Positions 51,414-61,070 of a DNA stretch of 64,000 nucleotides are shown here, one piece after another; positions within the stretch are counted from its first letter, which is position 1; each line of letters starts with the position of its first letter. Source of the stretch: Rhizobium sp. BK376 (GTDB lineage Bacteria; Pseudomonadota; Alphaproteobacteria; Rhizobiales; Rhizobiaceae); NCBI RefSeq assembly GCF_004341625.1, contig NZ_SLZG01000007.1, positions 62,001-126,000 on the forward strand, in the 5' to 3' direction. The notes under the pieces were generated by a model that did no database searches, had not been told where the DNA came from, and worked only from the letters and a program-made list of their open reading frames with translations. Both the position numbers and the translations under genes were made by a program.

Positions 51414-52085
51414 ATGGAACGCATTACGATCGACGTCGTCTCTGATGTCGTCTGCCCCTGGTGCTATCTCGGCAAGGCGCGGCTCGAATTGGCGATCGCC
51501 GAAGTGCAGGACGAGGTCGGTGTCGACATCAACTGGCGGCCTTATCGCCTCAATCCCGACTATCCGCCCGAGGGCGTCGACCAGAAAAGGTCGCTGGAAG
51601 AGAAGCTCGGCGGTCCTGAACGCGTCGCCAAGGGGCATGAAATGCTGACTGGCCTCGGACGCGAAGTCGGCATCAAGTTCAATTTCGAAGCCATCAAGAT
51701 CGGGCCGAATACGCTCGATGCCCATCGCCTGATCCACTGGGCGACGACAGAGAGCCGCGAGATACAGGAAAAGGTCGTCGCTGCCCTCTTCAAGGCGAAT
51801 TTCGAAGAAGGCCGCAATGTCGGCGACCATGCCGTGCTGCTCGACATCGCCGAGAAGTCGGGGCTCAACCGTTCCGTCATTGAGTCGCTGCTTTCCTCCG
51901 ACGCTGACAAGGATCTGATTGTCGCCGAAATCGAGGCCGCACAGAAAATCGGTGTCAGCGGCGTGCCGTTCTTCATCTTCGATCAGCAATATGCCGTGAG
52001 CGGCGCCCAGACGCCCGACGTGCTTGCCAATGCGCTCCGCGATATCGCCAAGGCAAAGAGCGAGGCCCGCGCCGGCATGAACTGA
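51414..52085 (+). CDS. DsbA/FrnE-family thiol oxidoreductase
   Basis: 223 residues, no signal peptide. VVSDVVCPWCYLGKARLE holds the CPWC redox motif near residue 13, and the C-terminal VSGVPFFIFDQQYAVSGAQ contains the cis-Pro loop (GVP). FrnE-like cytosolic DsbA proteins catalyse thiol exchange of unknown targets. AAAGGAAAA precedes the ATG. Confidence 0.92.
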   Translation: MERITIDVVSDVVCPWCYLGKARLELAIAEVQDEVGVDINWRPYRLNPDYPPEGVDQKRSLEEKLGGPERVAKGHEMLTGLGREVGIKFNFEAIKIGPNTLDAHRLIHWATTESREIQEKVVAALFKANFEEGRNVGDHAVLLDIAEKSGLNRSVIESLLSSDADKDLIVAEIEAAQKIGVSGVPFFIFDQQYAVSGAQTPDVLANALRDIAKAKSEARAGMN

Positions 52086-52127
52086 CCGGTGCGGTCCTAG
52101 GCGTGCGTTTGAATTGCACGCCAACTG

Positions 52128-52871
52128 CTACTTCGACAATTCCGAAAGAAGGAATCTTGCGGCGCTGCCGTAGGCTGCTTTGCTTTGGGATGTTTTCAAC
52201 TTCAAGAAGAAGTCGTGTGGACCTTCGTAAACGTCGAGCTTCGCCACTCCACCCAGCCCCTCGGCGATCTCGTGCAATTTTCGTCCCGTTGATAATGGGA
52301 AAGTCCGGTCTGCCCGACCCCAGATCAAAAGCAACGGCGGCAGCGAACTTACGGGCTTCGAATAGCCCTTGGGAAAGCCGCCATCCACCAGCACCAGAGC
52401 TCCGATGTCGGTTCTATTGGACGCGGCCGCGGCGATTTCCGCGCCCAAGGAAATGCCGACAACCCCTATTTTACCGACGCGGTGGGGTGCGCTGCGAAGA
52501 TAAGAGATGACATCCTGGACCGCCGCGATCCAAGCCAACTGGCGTGTTGCGTAATAGCCGATACGCGCATTTGGGCTGCCGGCGTTTGCGATGTTTTTCA
52601 AATCGATCGGCGAAAGCAGATGAACCAGGTAGGCATCCAGACCGGCTGCCTCAAAAGTTTTGCCGATATCATCGTAAGCAGGAGAACCGAAGCCGGCGCT
52701 GCCGCTCAGAATGATCACGGCTGGCCGCGACACGCCCGCGTCTTTCCACCTCTCGACTACGACAGCACCATTGCTCGTTGGCACCGTGATGGACAGGCGA
52801 TCAGCAGCGTTGACGTCCGCGAATAATGTCAAATGCAGGAACGCAGACACAACGGCAGCGAGCGAACGCAT
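52128..52871 (-). CDS. exported alpha/beta hydrolase (dienelactone hydrolase-like)
   Basis: 247 residues from ATG 52871 (AGAGGA 8 nt upstream). A signal peptide (RSLAAVVSAFLHLTLFADVNA) precedes VIILSGSAGFGSPAYDDIGKTFEAAGLDAYLVHLL, the nucleophile elbow GVVGISLGAEIA (Ser), the Asp region LLLIWGRADRTFPLSTG and the His in EGPHDFFLK. The complete Ser-Asp-His triad suits the family; the substrate is unknown. Confidence 0.88.
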   Translation of the reverse strand: MRSLAAVVSAFLHLTLFADVNAADRLSITVPTSNGAVVVERWKDAGVSRPAVIILSGSAGFGSPAYDDIGKTFEAAGLDAYLVHLLSPIDLKNIANAGSPNARIGYYATRQLAWIAAVQDVISYLRSAPHRVGKIGVVGISLGAEIAAAASNRTDIGALVLVDGGFPKGYSKPVSSLPPLLLIWGRADRTFPLSTGRKLHEIAEGLGGVAKLDVYEGPHDFFLKLKTSQSKAAYGSAARFLLSELSK

Positions 52872-52909
52872 CAAAATCCTCTGCCATGGCTCCTGCGGGT
52901 TCAGCCGGC

Positions 52910-55900
52910 TTATCCTTTCGCCAGCTCCGCCAACTGTGTCATGACGACGGCAGCACCCTGCAGCCGTTTTTCCGGCGTCGGCAGGTCGCGCGTCAGGAAG
53001 ACGCTGTGGTCGGGACGGATCTTCGCCATGGTGCCCTGCTTGGCGATATAGGCGACGAGATTGGCCGGGTTCGGGAATTCCTTGTTGCGGAACTGCACGA
53101 CGATGCCCTTCGGGCCGGCGTCCAGCTTCTCGACATTGGCGGTGCGGCAGAGCGACTTGATGTAGACGATCTTCAAGAGGTGCTGCACCTCTATCGGCAT
53201 CGGCCCGAAGCGGTCGATCATTTCAGCGCCAAAACTGTCGATCTCCTTCAATTCCGTGATCTCGCCGAGGCGACGGTAGAGCGCCATGCGCAGATGCAGG
53301 TCCGGCACGTAATTGTCCGGGATCATGACCGGCGTGCCGACCGAAATCTGCGGCGACCAGCCGGTGTCCTGGATCTCGTCGACGCCCTTCACCTCGGCCA
53401 CGGCCTCTTCGAGCATCTGCTGATAGAGCTCGAAGCCGACTTCCTTGATATGGCCCGATTGCTCCTCGCCGAGCAGGTTGCCGGCGCCTCTGATGTCGAG
53501 GTCGTGGCTTGCCAGCTGGAAGCCGGCGCCGAGCGTATCCAGCGACTGCAGCACCTTGAGCCGTCGCTCGGCAGTCGTCGTCAGCACCTTATTGACCGGC
53601 AGCGTGAAGAGCGCGAAGGCGCGGACCTTGGAGCGGCCGACACGGCCGCGGAGCTGATAGAGCTGCGCAAGGCCGAACATGTCGGCGCGGTGGACGATCA
53701 ACGTATTCGCCGTGGGGACATCGAGGCCTGACTCTACGATGGTCGTTGAGAGCAGGACATCGTAGCGGCCTTCGTAGAAGGCATTCATGATGTCTTCCAA
53801 CTCGCCGGCCGGCATCTGGCCGTGCGCAACTGCGACCTTCAGCTCCGGAACGTCCGACTGCAGGAAGGCCTGGATGTCGGCGAGATCGGCCAATCGCGGG
53901 CAAACGTAGAAACTCTGGCCGCCGCGATAGTGCTCGCGCATCAAGGTCTCGCGGATGACGAGACTGTCGAAAGGCGAAATGAAGGTACGCACCGCCATGC
54001 GGTCGACCGGCGGTGTGGTAATCAGCGACAATTCGCGGACGCCGGTCATGGCGAGCTGCAGCGTGCGCGGGATCGGTGTTGCGGAGAGCGTCAGCACGTG
54101 TACGTCGCTCTTCAGCTCCTTCAGCCGCTCTTTGTGCTTGACGCCGAAATGCTGCTCTTCGTCGATGATCAGCAGGCCGAGATTGGCGAAATTGATGCCT
54201 GCGCCGAGCAGCGCATGCGTGCCGACCACGATATCGGTCTTGCCGTCGGCGACTTCCTTCTTGGTCAGCGCCAGATCCTTCGAGCCGACGAGACGCGAGG
54301 CCTGCTGCACCCGGATCGGCAGGCCGCGGAAGCGCTCGGAAAAGGTCTTGAAATGCTGGCGGGAAAGCAGCGTCGTCGGCACGACTACTGCGACCTGCAC
54401 GCCGTTCATGGCCGCGACGAACGCGGCACGCAACGCAACTTCCGTCTTGCCGAAGCCGACGTCGCCGCAGACCAGGCGATCCATCGGCCGACCAGCACCG
54501 AGGTCGGTACGCACGGATTCAATAGCGGCGTCCTGATCTTCCGTTTCGTCGTAGGGGAAGCGAGCGGCGAATTCGTCGTAGAGACCTTCGGGTGTCGTGA
54601 GCACGGGCGCATGGCGCGTCAGGCGTTCGGCCGCGATACGGATCAAGGCATCCGCCATATCGAGCAGGCGCTTCTTGAGCTTGGCCTTGCGCATCTGCCA
54701 TGCGCCGCCGCCCAGCTTGTCGAGCATAGCCTCCGTGCCCTCGCCGCCGTAGCGTGACAGCAGATCGATGTTCTCGACCGGCAGGAAGAGCTTTGCGTCG
54801 TCGGCATATTGCAGCTCGAGGCAGGCATGCGGCGCGCCGGCAGCCTCGATGGTCTTCAGGCCGACGAAGCGGCCGATGCCGTGTTCCGCATGAACGACGA
54901 TCGAACCTTCGTCGAGGCCAGCGACTTCGGAGATGAAGTCGGCCGCGCGCTTGCGGCGCTTGGACCGGCGAACCATGCGGTCGCCGAGAATATCCTGCTC
55001 GCCGATGACGACGAGATCGCCGGCCTCAAAACCGGTTTCCAGGTTCAAGACGGCGGCGGCCGCCTCGCCCTTGGCAAGCCCGGCCATCTCCTTCATGGCG
55101 CCGATCGTCTTGATGCCACCGAGCCCGTGCTCCGCCAGAACCTGCAGCAGGCGGTCCAGCGATCCTTCCGTCCAGGCGGTGACCAGGACCTTGGCACCGC
55201 CGGAGCGGCGGTCTGCGATATGCTTGACGACGGAATCGAAGACGTTGACGCGTTCGCTATCGGCATTTTCGCCGGCAGTGCGCGCCCAGCGCTGACCCTG
55301 CCGCGCCTCGACATTGACGACGCGCCTCGCCTCGCCCTCATGCTCGTTGAACGGCGAGACGCGGATGGCGTTGAAGGCATCAAGTGCCGTGGCGAAACTC
55401 TTGCTGTCGAGATAGAGCTGGCCGGGCGTAACGGGCTTATAGGGCGTGCCCTGCGCCATTTGCCCCTTGGTTGGCTGGCCGGAATTCAGGCGGGCGTCGT
55501 AATAGTCCAGCACCAGCTTCGAGCGCTCTTCTGCGGCTTCACGAGCGGTATGGTCGGCGACCAGCCGGAAGCCCTTCAGATAATCAAAAACCGTCTCCAG
55601 CTTCTCGTAGAAGAGCGGCAGCCAATGTTCCATGCCGGCATAGCGGCGGCCCTCGGACACGGCGACGTAAAGCGCATCGTCGCGGGTGGCCGCGCCGAAA
55701 GATGAGAGATAGTTCTTGCGGAAACGGCTGATCGTATCCGGCGTCAGCGTCACCTCGCTCATCGGATTGAGATCGAGGGAACGCACTTGCCCCGTCGTGC
55801 GCTGGCTCGCCGGATCGAAGCTGCGGATGCTTTCGAGCGTATCGCCGAAAAAGTCGAGGCGAACCGGCTCTTCCGTTCCCGGCACAAAGACATCGAGGAT

Positions 55901-56413
55901 GCCGCCGCGCACGGCATATTCACCCACTTCGCGGACGGTGGCGACGCGGTCGAAGCCGTTGCGCTCCAGACGGCCCGCAATATCGTCCATGCGAAGCTGG
56001 TTGCCGGGTCTTGCCGAGAAAGCGAGGCTTTCGATCACATCCTGCGGCGCCACCTTCTGCAGCATGGCATTGACCGTAACGAGAACGATCGCGGGATGCG
56101 GCTTGTGATGATGCGCGATCAAACCACTCAACGCAGCAAGGCGGCGGGCGGATGTATCGGAGCTCGGCGACACCCGGTCATAGGGCAGGCAATCCCAGGC
56201 CGGCAGCGTCAGCACCGGAATTTCCGGCGCGATGAAACCGAGCATCTGCTCCATGTCACCCATGTGCTGGCCATCGGACATGACATAGGCGACCGCCTGC
56301 CCCGATTGTGCGAGTTCCGCCAGCAACAGGGCTTCCATGCCCGAGGGCACGTTGCCAATCGTCAGTGGCTCGGCGGCGGCCGCCAGTTTCTTGACGTCAA
56401 GACCGGGGATCAT
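52910..56413 (-). CDS. mfd: transcription-repair coupling factor
   Basis: 1167 residues. N-terminal UvrB-like part, the CarD-like RNA polymerase-interacting domain (VVHAEHGIGRFVGLKTIEA), and the RecG-like helicase with motif I MDRLVCGDVGFGKTEVALRAAF, motif II LLIIDEEQHFG (DEEQ), motif III TLSATPIPRTLQLAMTGVR, TIVESGLDVPTANTLIVHRAD and QLRGRVGRSKVRAFA. It removes stalled RNA polymerase and recruits UvrA. Its start overlaps the sdhE stop by 4 nt, so the pair is translationally coupled. Confidence 0.97.
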   Translation of the reverse strand: MIPGLDVKKLAAAAEPLTIGNVPSGMEALLLAELAQSGQAVAYVMSDGQHMGDMEQMLGFIAPEIPVLTLPAWDCLPYDRVSPSSDTSARRLAALSGLIAHHHKPHPAIVLVTVNAMLQKVAPQDVIESLAFSARPGNQLRMDDIAGRLERNGFDRVATVREVGEYAVRGGILDVFVPGTEEPVRLDFFGDTLESIRSFDPASQRTTGQVRSLDLNPMSEVTLTPDTISRFRKNYLSSFGAATRDDALYVAVSEGRRYAGMEHWLPLFYEKLETVFDYLKGFRLVADHTAREAAEERSKLVLDYYDARLNSGQPTKGQMAQGTPYKPVTPGQLYLDSKSFATALDAFNAIRVSPFNEHEGEARRVVNVEARQGQRWARTAGENADSERVNVFDSVVKHIADRRSGGAKVLVTAWTEGSLDRLLQVLAEHGLGGIKTIGAMKEMAGLAKGEAAAAVLNLETGFEAGDLVVIGEQDILGDRMVRRSKRRKRAADFISEVAGLDEGSIVVHAEHGIGRFVGLKTIEAAGAPHACLELQYADDAKLFLPVENIDLLSRYGGEGTEAMLDKLGGGAWQMRKAKLKKRLLDMADALIRIAAERLTRHAPVLTTPEGLYDEFAARFPYDETEDQDAAIESVRTDLGAGRPMDRLVCGDVGFGKTEVALRAAFVAAMNGVQVAVVVPTTLLSRQHFKTFSERFRGLPIRVQQASRLVGSKDLALTKKEVADGKTDIVVGTHALLGAGINFANLGLLIIDEEQHFGVKHKERLKELKSDVHVLTLSATPIPRTLQLAMTGVRELSLITTPPVDRMAVRTFISPFDSLVIRETLMREHYRGGQSFYVCPRLADLADIQAFLQSDVPELKVAVAHGQMPAGELEDIMNAFYEGRYDVLLSTTIVESGLDVPTANTLIVHRADMFGLAQLYQLRGRVGRSKVRAFALFTLPVNKVLTTTAERRLKVLQSLDTLGAGFQLASHDLDIRGAGNLLGEEQSGHIKEVGFELYQQMLEEAVAEVKGVDEIQDTGWSPQISVGTPVMIPDNYVPDLHLRMALYRRLGEITELKEIDSFGAEMIDRFGPMPIEVQHLLKIVYIKSLCRTANVEKLDAGPKGIVVQFRNKEFPNPANLVAYIAKQGTMAKIRPDHSVFLTRDLPTPEKRLQGAAVVMTQLAELAKG

Positions 56414-56727
56414 TCTGCCTTCCCAAGAAGAGCGGCCGTCACCTCCTCGAAATCCGGCTTGTAGGAAGCCAGGCGAGCAAAGAGCGGCGTATCAAGATGG
56501 GCCGGCACCGGCAACGTGCCCATGATCCAGCGGACGAGATCGTTGTCCTCTTCCGCCATGATGCGTTCGAACTCATCGAGATCGGCCTCTGGCAGCGTCG
56601 ACAATTCGTTGTCGGCGAACTGGCCGAAGACCAGATCCATTTCCCTGATACCGCGATGCCAGCAGCGAAAAAGAATGCGCCGGCGCCTGACATCAAGATC
56701 GGCACTGCTGAGGGTGACGCCCGTCAT
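56410..56727 (-). CDS. sdhE: succinate dehydrogenase assembly factor 2 (SdhE)
   Basis: 105 residues. DVRRRRILFRCWHRGIREMDLVFGQFADNELSTL carries the conserved RGxxE motif (HRGIREMD), and MAEEDNDLVRWIMG follows. SdhE attaches FAD to succinate dehydrogenase subunit A. The sdhE-mfd pairing is common in Rhizobiales. The downstream ATG of mfd overlaps its stop. Confidence 0.93.
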   Translation of the reverse strand: MTGVTLSSADLDVRRRRILFRCWHRGIREMDLVFGQFADNELSTLPEADLDEFERIMAEEDNDLVRWIMGTLPVPAHLDTPLFARLASYKPDFEEVTAALLGKAE

Positions 56728-56981
56728 GAAGAAACCTTCCCGTTGAAGCGCTCTCTATAAAACATTGCTTTGAAAGGTGGGAACCGCTTTTTCGGAAAAA
56801 AGTGTGCTGGGCGGGAAATTTGGGAAAGGCTGACACAGATCGAGATCTACCGGAATCGGACGAAAGGCCGCTACGGCGATTGTACTCGCCTATAAATTGC
56901 GTATTCTGCCTGAAGAAAACTACACGGTGAAATTTTACTTGTACTCCAGGTGTTTCAGCAATTTTAGATAGGTCAAATTTC

Positions 56982-57980
56982 ATGTCAGGCATTTTCCCGA
57001 AGCAGGCTTGGGACAAAGTCGATGCCCAGCAGCGCGGATGGTGCCGAGACCTTCTTTCACGGGCAGAGCAATCGGCGATGGAATTCGGCACGATCAGCGG
57101 CTTCATCATTCACAAGGGTACTGTGATCGCCAGCCACGGCGATCCGCAGCGGAAAATCCTTATCCGTTCCATGAGAAAGAGCTTTCTCAGCGCGCTTATC
57201 GGCATCGAGGTCGAACGTGGCAGAATACGTCGCGATGACACCCTGGCGGAACTTGGAATTGACGACGTCAATGGTCTTACCGCTTCGGAACAGCAGGCGA
57301 CGGTTAGACAACTCCTTCAAGCGCGATCAGGCATCTATCATCCCGCTCTTGCTGAATCAAAGGAGATGCTGGCCGCCAAACCTCCGCGCGGCAGCAGTCA
57401 GCCAGGCGATCGCTGGTACTACAACAACTGGGACTTCAACGCTCTCGGCACGATCTATGAAAACGCAACGGGGCAATCGGTCTTCGACGGGGTATACAGG
57501 GATATCGCGCTGCCGATCGGCATGCAGGATTTTCAGCCGTCGGATGGCGAATATCTGCGAGGCGATGCTTCCATTCACCCCGCCTATCACATGCTGATGA
57601 CAAGCAGAGACCTCGCGCGCTTCGGTTGGCTCTATCTCAACCGCGGCCGATGGCATGATGCTCAAGTCGTGCCGGAGACCTGGGTTCACGAAAGCGTCGC
57701 GGCTCATTCCTTCGATGGAACGAACGGATATGGCTATATGTGGTGGACGACAGGCCATGATGGCGAGGCGCAAAACACTGCGCCGTCTCCGTATCGAAAA
57801 CACATGCCGCCGTTTCGTTTTTTCGCTCAAGGACATTATGGCCAGATGATCGCCATCATGCCGGAGAAGGAAATCGTCATCGTGCATCTCGCACAATCCA
57901 TCGAGCGCTCCAGGGAGCAGAACGAGAAGCTCTGGGCCTTTGTCTCCTTGGTTCTGGAAGCCCAGCCTCCCGCGCCCTAA
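56982..57980 (+). CDS. serine hydrolase (beta-lactamase/class C-like fold)
   Basis: 332 residues. The catalytic SxxK motif is RSMRKSFLSALIGIE (Ser/Lys about residues 64-67), the YxN motif is RWYYNNWDFNALG, and the third box is likely FFAQGHYGQ (HYG in place of KTG). There is no signal peptide. The family includes esterases, DD-peptidases and 6-aminohexanoate-dimer hydrolases; the substrate cannot be told. It is unlinked to its neighbours. Confidence 0.85.
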   Translation: MSGIFPKQAWDKVDAQQRGWCRDLLSRAEQSAMEFGTISGFIIHKGTVIASHGDPQRKILIRSMRKSFLSALIGIEVERGRIRRDDTLAELGIDDVNGLTASEQQATVRQLLQARSGIYHPALAESKEMLAAKPPRGSSQPGDRWYYNNWDFNALGTIYENATGQSVFDGVYRDIALPIGMQDFQPSDGEYLRGDASIHPAYHMLMTSRDLARFGWLYLNRGRWHDAQVVPETWVHESVAAHSFDGTNGYGYMWWTTGHDGEAQNTAPSPYRKHMPPFRFFAQGHYGQMIAIMPEKEIVIVHLAQSIERSREQNEKLWAFVSLVLEAQPPAP

Positions 57981-58106
57981 CAAAACGTCTTCAACTTTTG
58001 AAAATTATTGGCATCAAGTTCGCCGCAGATTTTTCGGTGGTGTCAGATCGCCAGTATCCGCTGCGCCCCTTGCCAAGCCCCTGCTCGCCGTCGCATCTTG
58101 CCGGCT

Positions 58107-60212
58107 ATGCGGCCTGCCATTCTTGATCCCCTGTTTGCTTCTGTCTCTTCGCTGCCCGGTGTCGGGCCGAAGGTCGCCGAATTCCTTGCGAAGCTGCTCG
58201 ATCGCGAGGGCGTGGACGATACGAGGGTGATTGATCTCCTCTTCCATGCGCCATCCTCGCTGATCGACCGTCGCGAGCAGCCCGGCATCGCCCGGGCGCC
58301 GCAGGGCGCTATCGTCACGATCACGGGCCGTGTCGATCGGCACCAGCCGCCGCCACGCGGGCGAGGCAATGTGCCCTATCGCGTCTTCCTGCATGACGAG
58401 ACAGGGGAACTGGCGCTCACCTTCTTTCGCGGCAAGGCGCAGTGGCTGGAAAAGCAGCTGCCCATCGGCGAGACCGTGACCGTCAGCGGCAAGGTCGACT
58501 GGTTCAACGGCCGGCCTTCGATGGTTCACCCGGACTATATGGTGCGCGAAAGCGAAGGCGAGAACCTGCCGCTGATCGAGCCCGTCTATCCGCTGACTGC
58601 AGGGCTTTCGCCAAAATTCCTGCGCAAGACGATCGAGGCGGCGGTCACCCGGATGCCCGAATTGCCGGAATGGGACGATGCCGCACTTATTCAGAAGCAG
58701 GGCTTCGATGATATTGCAGAGAGCTTCCGCGCGCTTCATGAGCCGCGCGATACATCCGATATCGATCCCCAGGCGCCCGCCCGACGCAGGCTTGCCTATG
58801 ACGAATTCCTGGCAGGGCAGCTTTCGCTTTCGCTCGTCCGCCAGCGCCTGCGCAAGGTCGCTGGGCAAAGCGTAACTCCTACAGGAGAAATCAGCGGCAA
58901 AATATTGAATTCCCTTCCCTTCTCCCCAACGAGAAGCCAGACGGAAGCTATTGCCGATATTCTGAAAGACATGGCGGGCACCGAGCGTATGCTTCGTCTC
59001 CTGCAGGGCGATGTCGGCGCCGGCAAGACGCTCGTGGCGCTGATGGCGATTGCGGCTGTGATCGAGAGCGGCGGTCAGGCCGTGCTGATGGCGCCGACCG
59101 AAATTCTGGCGCGCCAGCACCATGCCACGATCTCGAAGTTCGCCGCCTCCGCCGGCCTCGGGATTGAAGTGCTCACCGGCCGCACGAAAGGTCGCGAACG
59201 CGATGCCATCCTTGAACGCATCGCTTCAGGCGAGGCACAGATCGTTATCGGCACGCATGCACTCTTCCAGGACAGCGTCGCTTACGCCAACCTCATGCTC
59301 GCCGTCGTCGACGAGCAGCATCGCTTTGGCGTTCACCAGCGCCTGCGGCTGACGGCCAAAGGCATTTCTCCGCATATGCTCGTCATGACAGCGACGCCTA
59401 TCCCGCGAACCCTGGTGCTTGCCGCCTTCGGCGACATGGATGTCTCCAAGCTCACGGAGAAGCCGGCCGGCCGCAAGCCGATCCAGACGATCACCATCCC
59501 GACAGAACGCACCGGCGACATCGTCAACCGCCTGAAGAGCGCGCTTGCCGAGGGCAAGAAGGCTTATTGGATCTGCCCTCTCATCGAGGAATCGGAGGAG
59601 TCCGACCTGATGTCGGCGGAGGAGCGTCACGAAACCCTGAGCAAGGCGCTCGGACCGGGAATCGGGCTCATTCACGGCCGCATGAGCGGGCCGGAGAAGG
59701 ACGCCGTGATGATGGCCTTCAAGAATGGCGAAATCAGGCTTCTCGTCGCCACCACTGTTGTCGAGGTCGGCGTCGACGTGCCCGACGCCACGATCATGGT
59801 CATCGAACATGCGGAGCGTTTCGGCCTCGCTCAGCTCCATCAGCTCCGTGGCCGCGTGGGACGTGGCGACGAGGCGTCGACCTGCATCCTGCTTTACAAG
59901 GGGCCGCTTGGCGAAACCGGTCACGCCAGGCTGTCGATTATGCGGGAAACCGAAGATGGGTTCCGTATTGCAGAAGAAGACCTGAAGCTGCGCGGTGAAG
60001 GGGAGCTTCTGGGAACCCGGCAATCGGGTACGCCAGGCTTTCGCATCGCGAGCCTGGAAGCCCATGCCGATCTTCTGGAAATCGCCCGCAAGGATGCAGC
60101 CTATCTCATCGAACGCGATCCGGATCTGACGAGCGAGCGGGGAGTAGCGATCCGTACCCTGCTCTACCTATTCCGGCGCGATGAGGCGATCCGCTTCCTT
60201 CGCGCTGGATAG
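58107..60212 (+). CDS. recG: ATP-dependent DNA helicase RecG
   Basis: 701 residues from ATG 58107 (the earlier in-frame start lacks a ribosome site). The wedge domain begins LPGVGPKVAEFLAKLL; helicase motifs MLRLLQGDVGAGKTLVALMA (I), LAVVDEQHRFGVHQR (II, DEQH), MTATPIPRTLVLAAFGDMD (III), VATTVVEVGVDVPDATIMVIEHAERFGLAQLHQLRGRVGRGD (V-VI). RecG remodels stalled replication forks and Holliday junctions. Its 3' end overlaps the convergent DUF502 gene by 45 nt. Confidence 0.97.
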   Translation: MRPAILDPLFASVSSLPGVGPKVAEFLAKLLDREGVDDTRVIDLLFHAPSSLIDRREQPGIARAPQGAIVTITGRVDRHQPPPRGRGNVPYRVFLHDETGELALTFFRGKAQWLEKQLPIGETVTVSGKVDWFNGRPSMVHPDYMVRESEGENLPLIEPVYPLTAGLSPKFLRKTIEAAVTRMPELPEWDDAALIQKQGFDDIAESFRALHEPRDTSDIDPQAPARRRLAYDEFLAGQLSLSLVRQRLRKVAGQSVTPTGEISGKILNSLPFSPTRSQTEAIADILKDMAGTERMLRLLQGDVGAGKTLVALMAIAAVIESGGQAVLMAPTEILARQHHATISKFAASAGLGIEVLTGRTKGRERDAILERIASGEAQIVIGTHALFQDSVAYANLMLAVVDEQHRFGVHQRLRLTAKGISPHMLVMTATPIPRTLVLAAFGDMDVSKLTEKPAGRKPIQTITIPTERTGDIVNRLKSALAEGKKAYWICPLIEESEESDLMSAEERHETLSKALGPGIGLIHGRMSGPEKDAVMMAFKNGEIRLLVATTVVEVGVDVPDATIMVIEHAERFGLAQLHQLRGRVGRGDEASTCILLYKGPLGETGHARLSIMRETEDGFRIAEEDLKLRGEGELLGTRQSGTPGFRIASLEAHADLLEIARKDAAYLIERDPDLTSERGVAIRTLLYLFRRDEAIRFLRAG

Positions 60213-60908
60213 AGCCTTCTTGCCGACAAAAGGGACTGGCGCTTCCTTGGGCGCGGTCAGCCTCTCCTTGTATTCGGGCGTGACGAGGCCACCGGAAATC
60301 AGAAGCTTGGCCCCATCCTCCGCACTCATGTCTAGTACGACGATTTTTTCGCGCGGCACGAAGATCAGGAAACCGGCGGTCGGTACCGGTGTCGGCGGCA
60401 GGAATACGCTGACCATGTCATGGCCCATCGCGTTGAATTTCGATGCTATCTCGCCTTTGGCATCCGTGGCGACAAAGACGAGAGACCACAAGCCGGGGCT
60501 CGGATATTCGATGAGGCCAACCTTCTTGAAGGAGTTGGACCGTTCCTTGAGCACCGTCTCGAAAATCTGCTTCACACTCTTATAAACCAGGCGCACGAGC
60601 GGTACGCGCTGGACCAACGACTCGCCAAAATTGACGATGCTCTGGCCGATGATATTCTTCGCCAGGAAGCCGATGATCGTGATGAAGATGATCGCGATGA
60701 TGAGGCCGGTACCCGGAACAGCAAAATCCAGGTAGCGCTCAGGGTCGTAACGCACCGGAATATAGGGGCGAACCCAGCTGTCGGCCCAATGCACGACAGA
60801 CCAGGTCAGCCACGTCGTGATCGCAATCGGCGCGCAAATGATCAATCCGGCAAGGAAATTGTTTCTGAGCCGTGCAGCCACGGACAATCTGGTGGTCTTT
60901 TCGGTCAT
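60168..60908 (-). CDS. DUF502 inner-membrane protein
   Basis: 246 residues from ATG 60908 (a TTG/GTG start at 60932 is possible). Two membrane helices (NFLAGLIICAPIAITTWLTW and FAVPGTGLIIAIIFITIIGF) flank WVRPYIPVRYDPERYL; the soluble part contains GHDMVSVFLPPTPVPTAGFLIFVPREKIVVLDM, the DUF502 signature. Function unknown in bacteria. The tail overlaps recG. Confidence 0.85.
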   Translation of the reverse strand: MTEKTTRLSVAARLRNNFLAGLIICAPIAITTWLTWSVVHWADSWVRPYIPVRYDPERYLDFAVPGTGLIIAIIFITIIGFLAKNIIGQSIVNFGESLVQRVPLVRLVYKSVKQIFETVLKERSNSFKKVGLIEYPSPGLWSLVFVATDAKGEIASKFNAMGHDMVSVFLPPTPVPTAGFLIFVPREKIVVLDMSAEDGAKLLISGGLVTPEYKERLTAPKEAPVPFVGKKALSSAKEADRLIAPE

Positions 60909-61070
60909 TCGCCGCTCATGAACTCCGTTCAATCGTCAACCGACTCCGGCAAATCCCCCGTCTGCAAAAATGGCAGAATTCCCCCGCATGCACAATCGGC
61001 AAATGGCGCATTCCCGGGCTTCCGCACTCATCTTACGACAAGTTTACAGAAGGCCCGGCAAAGCGCTCAA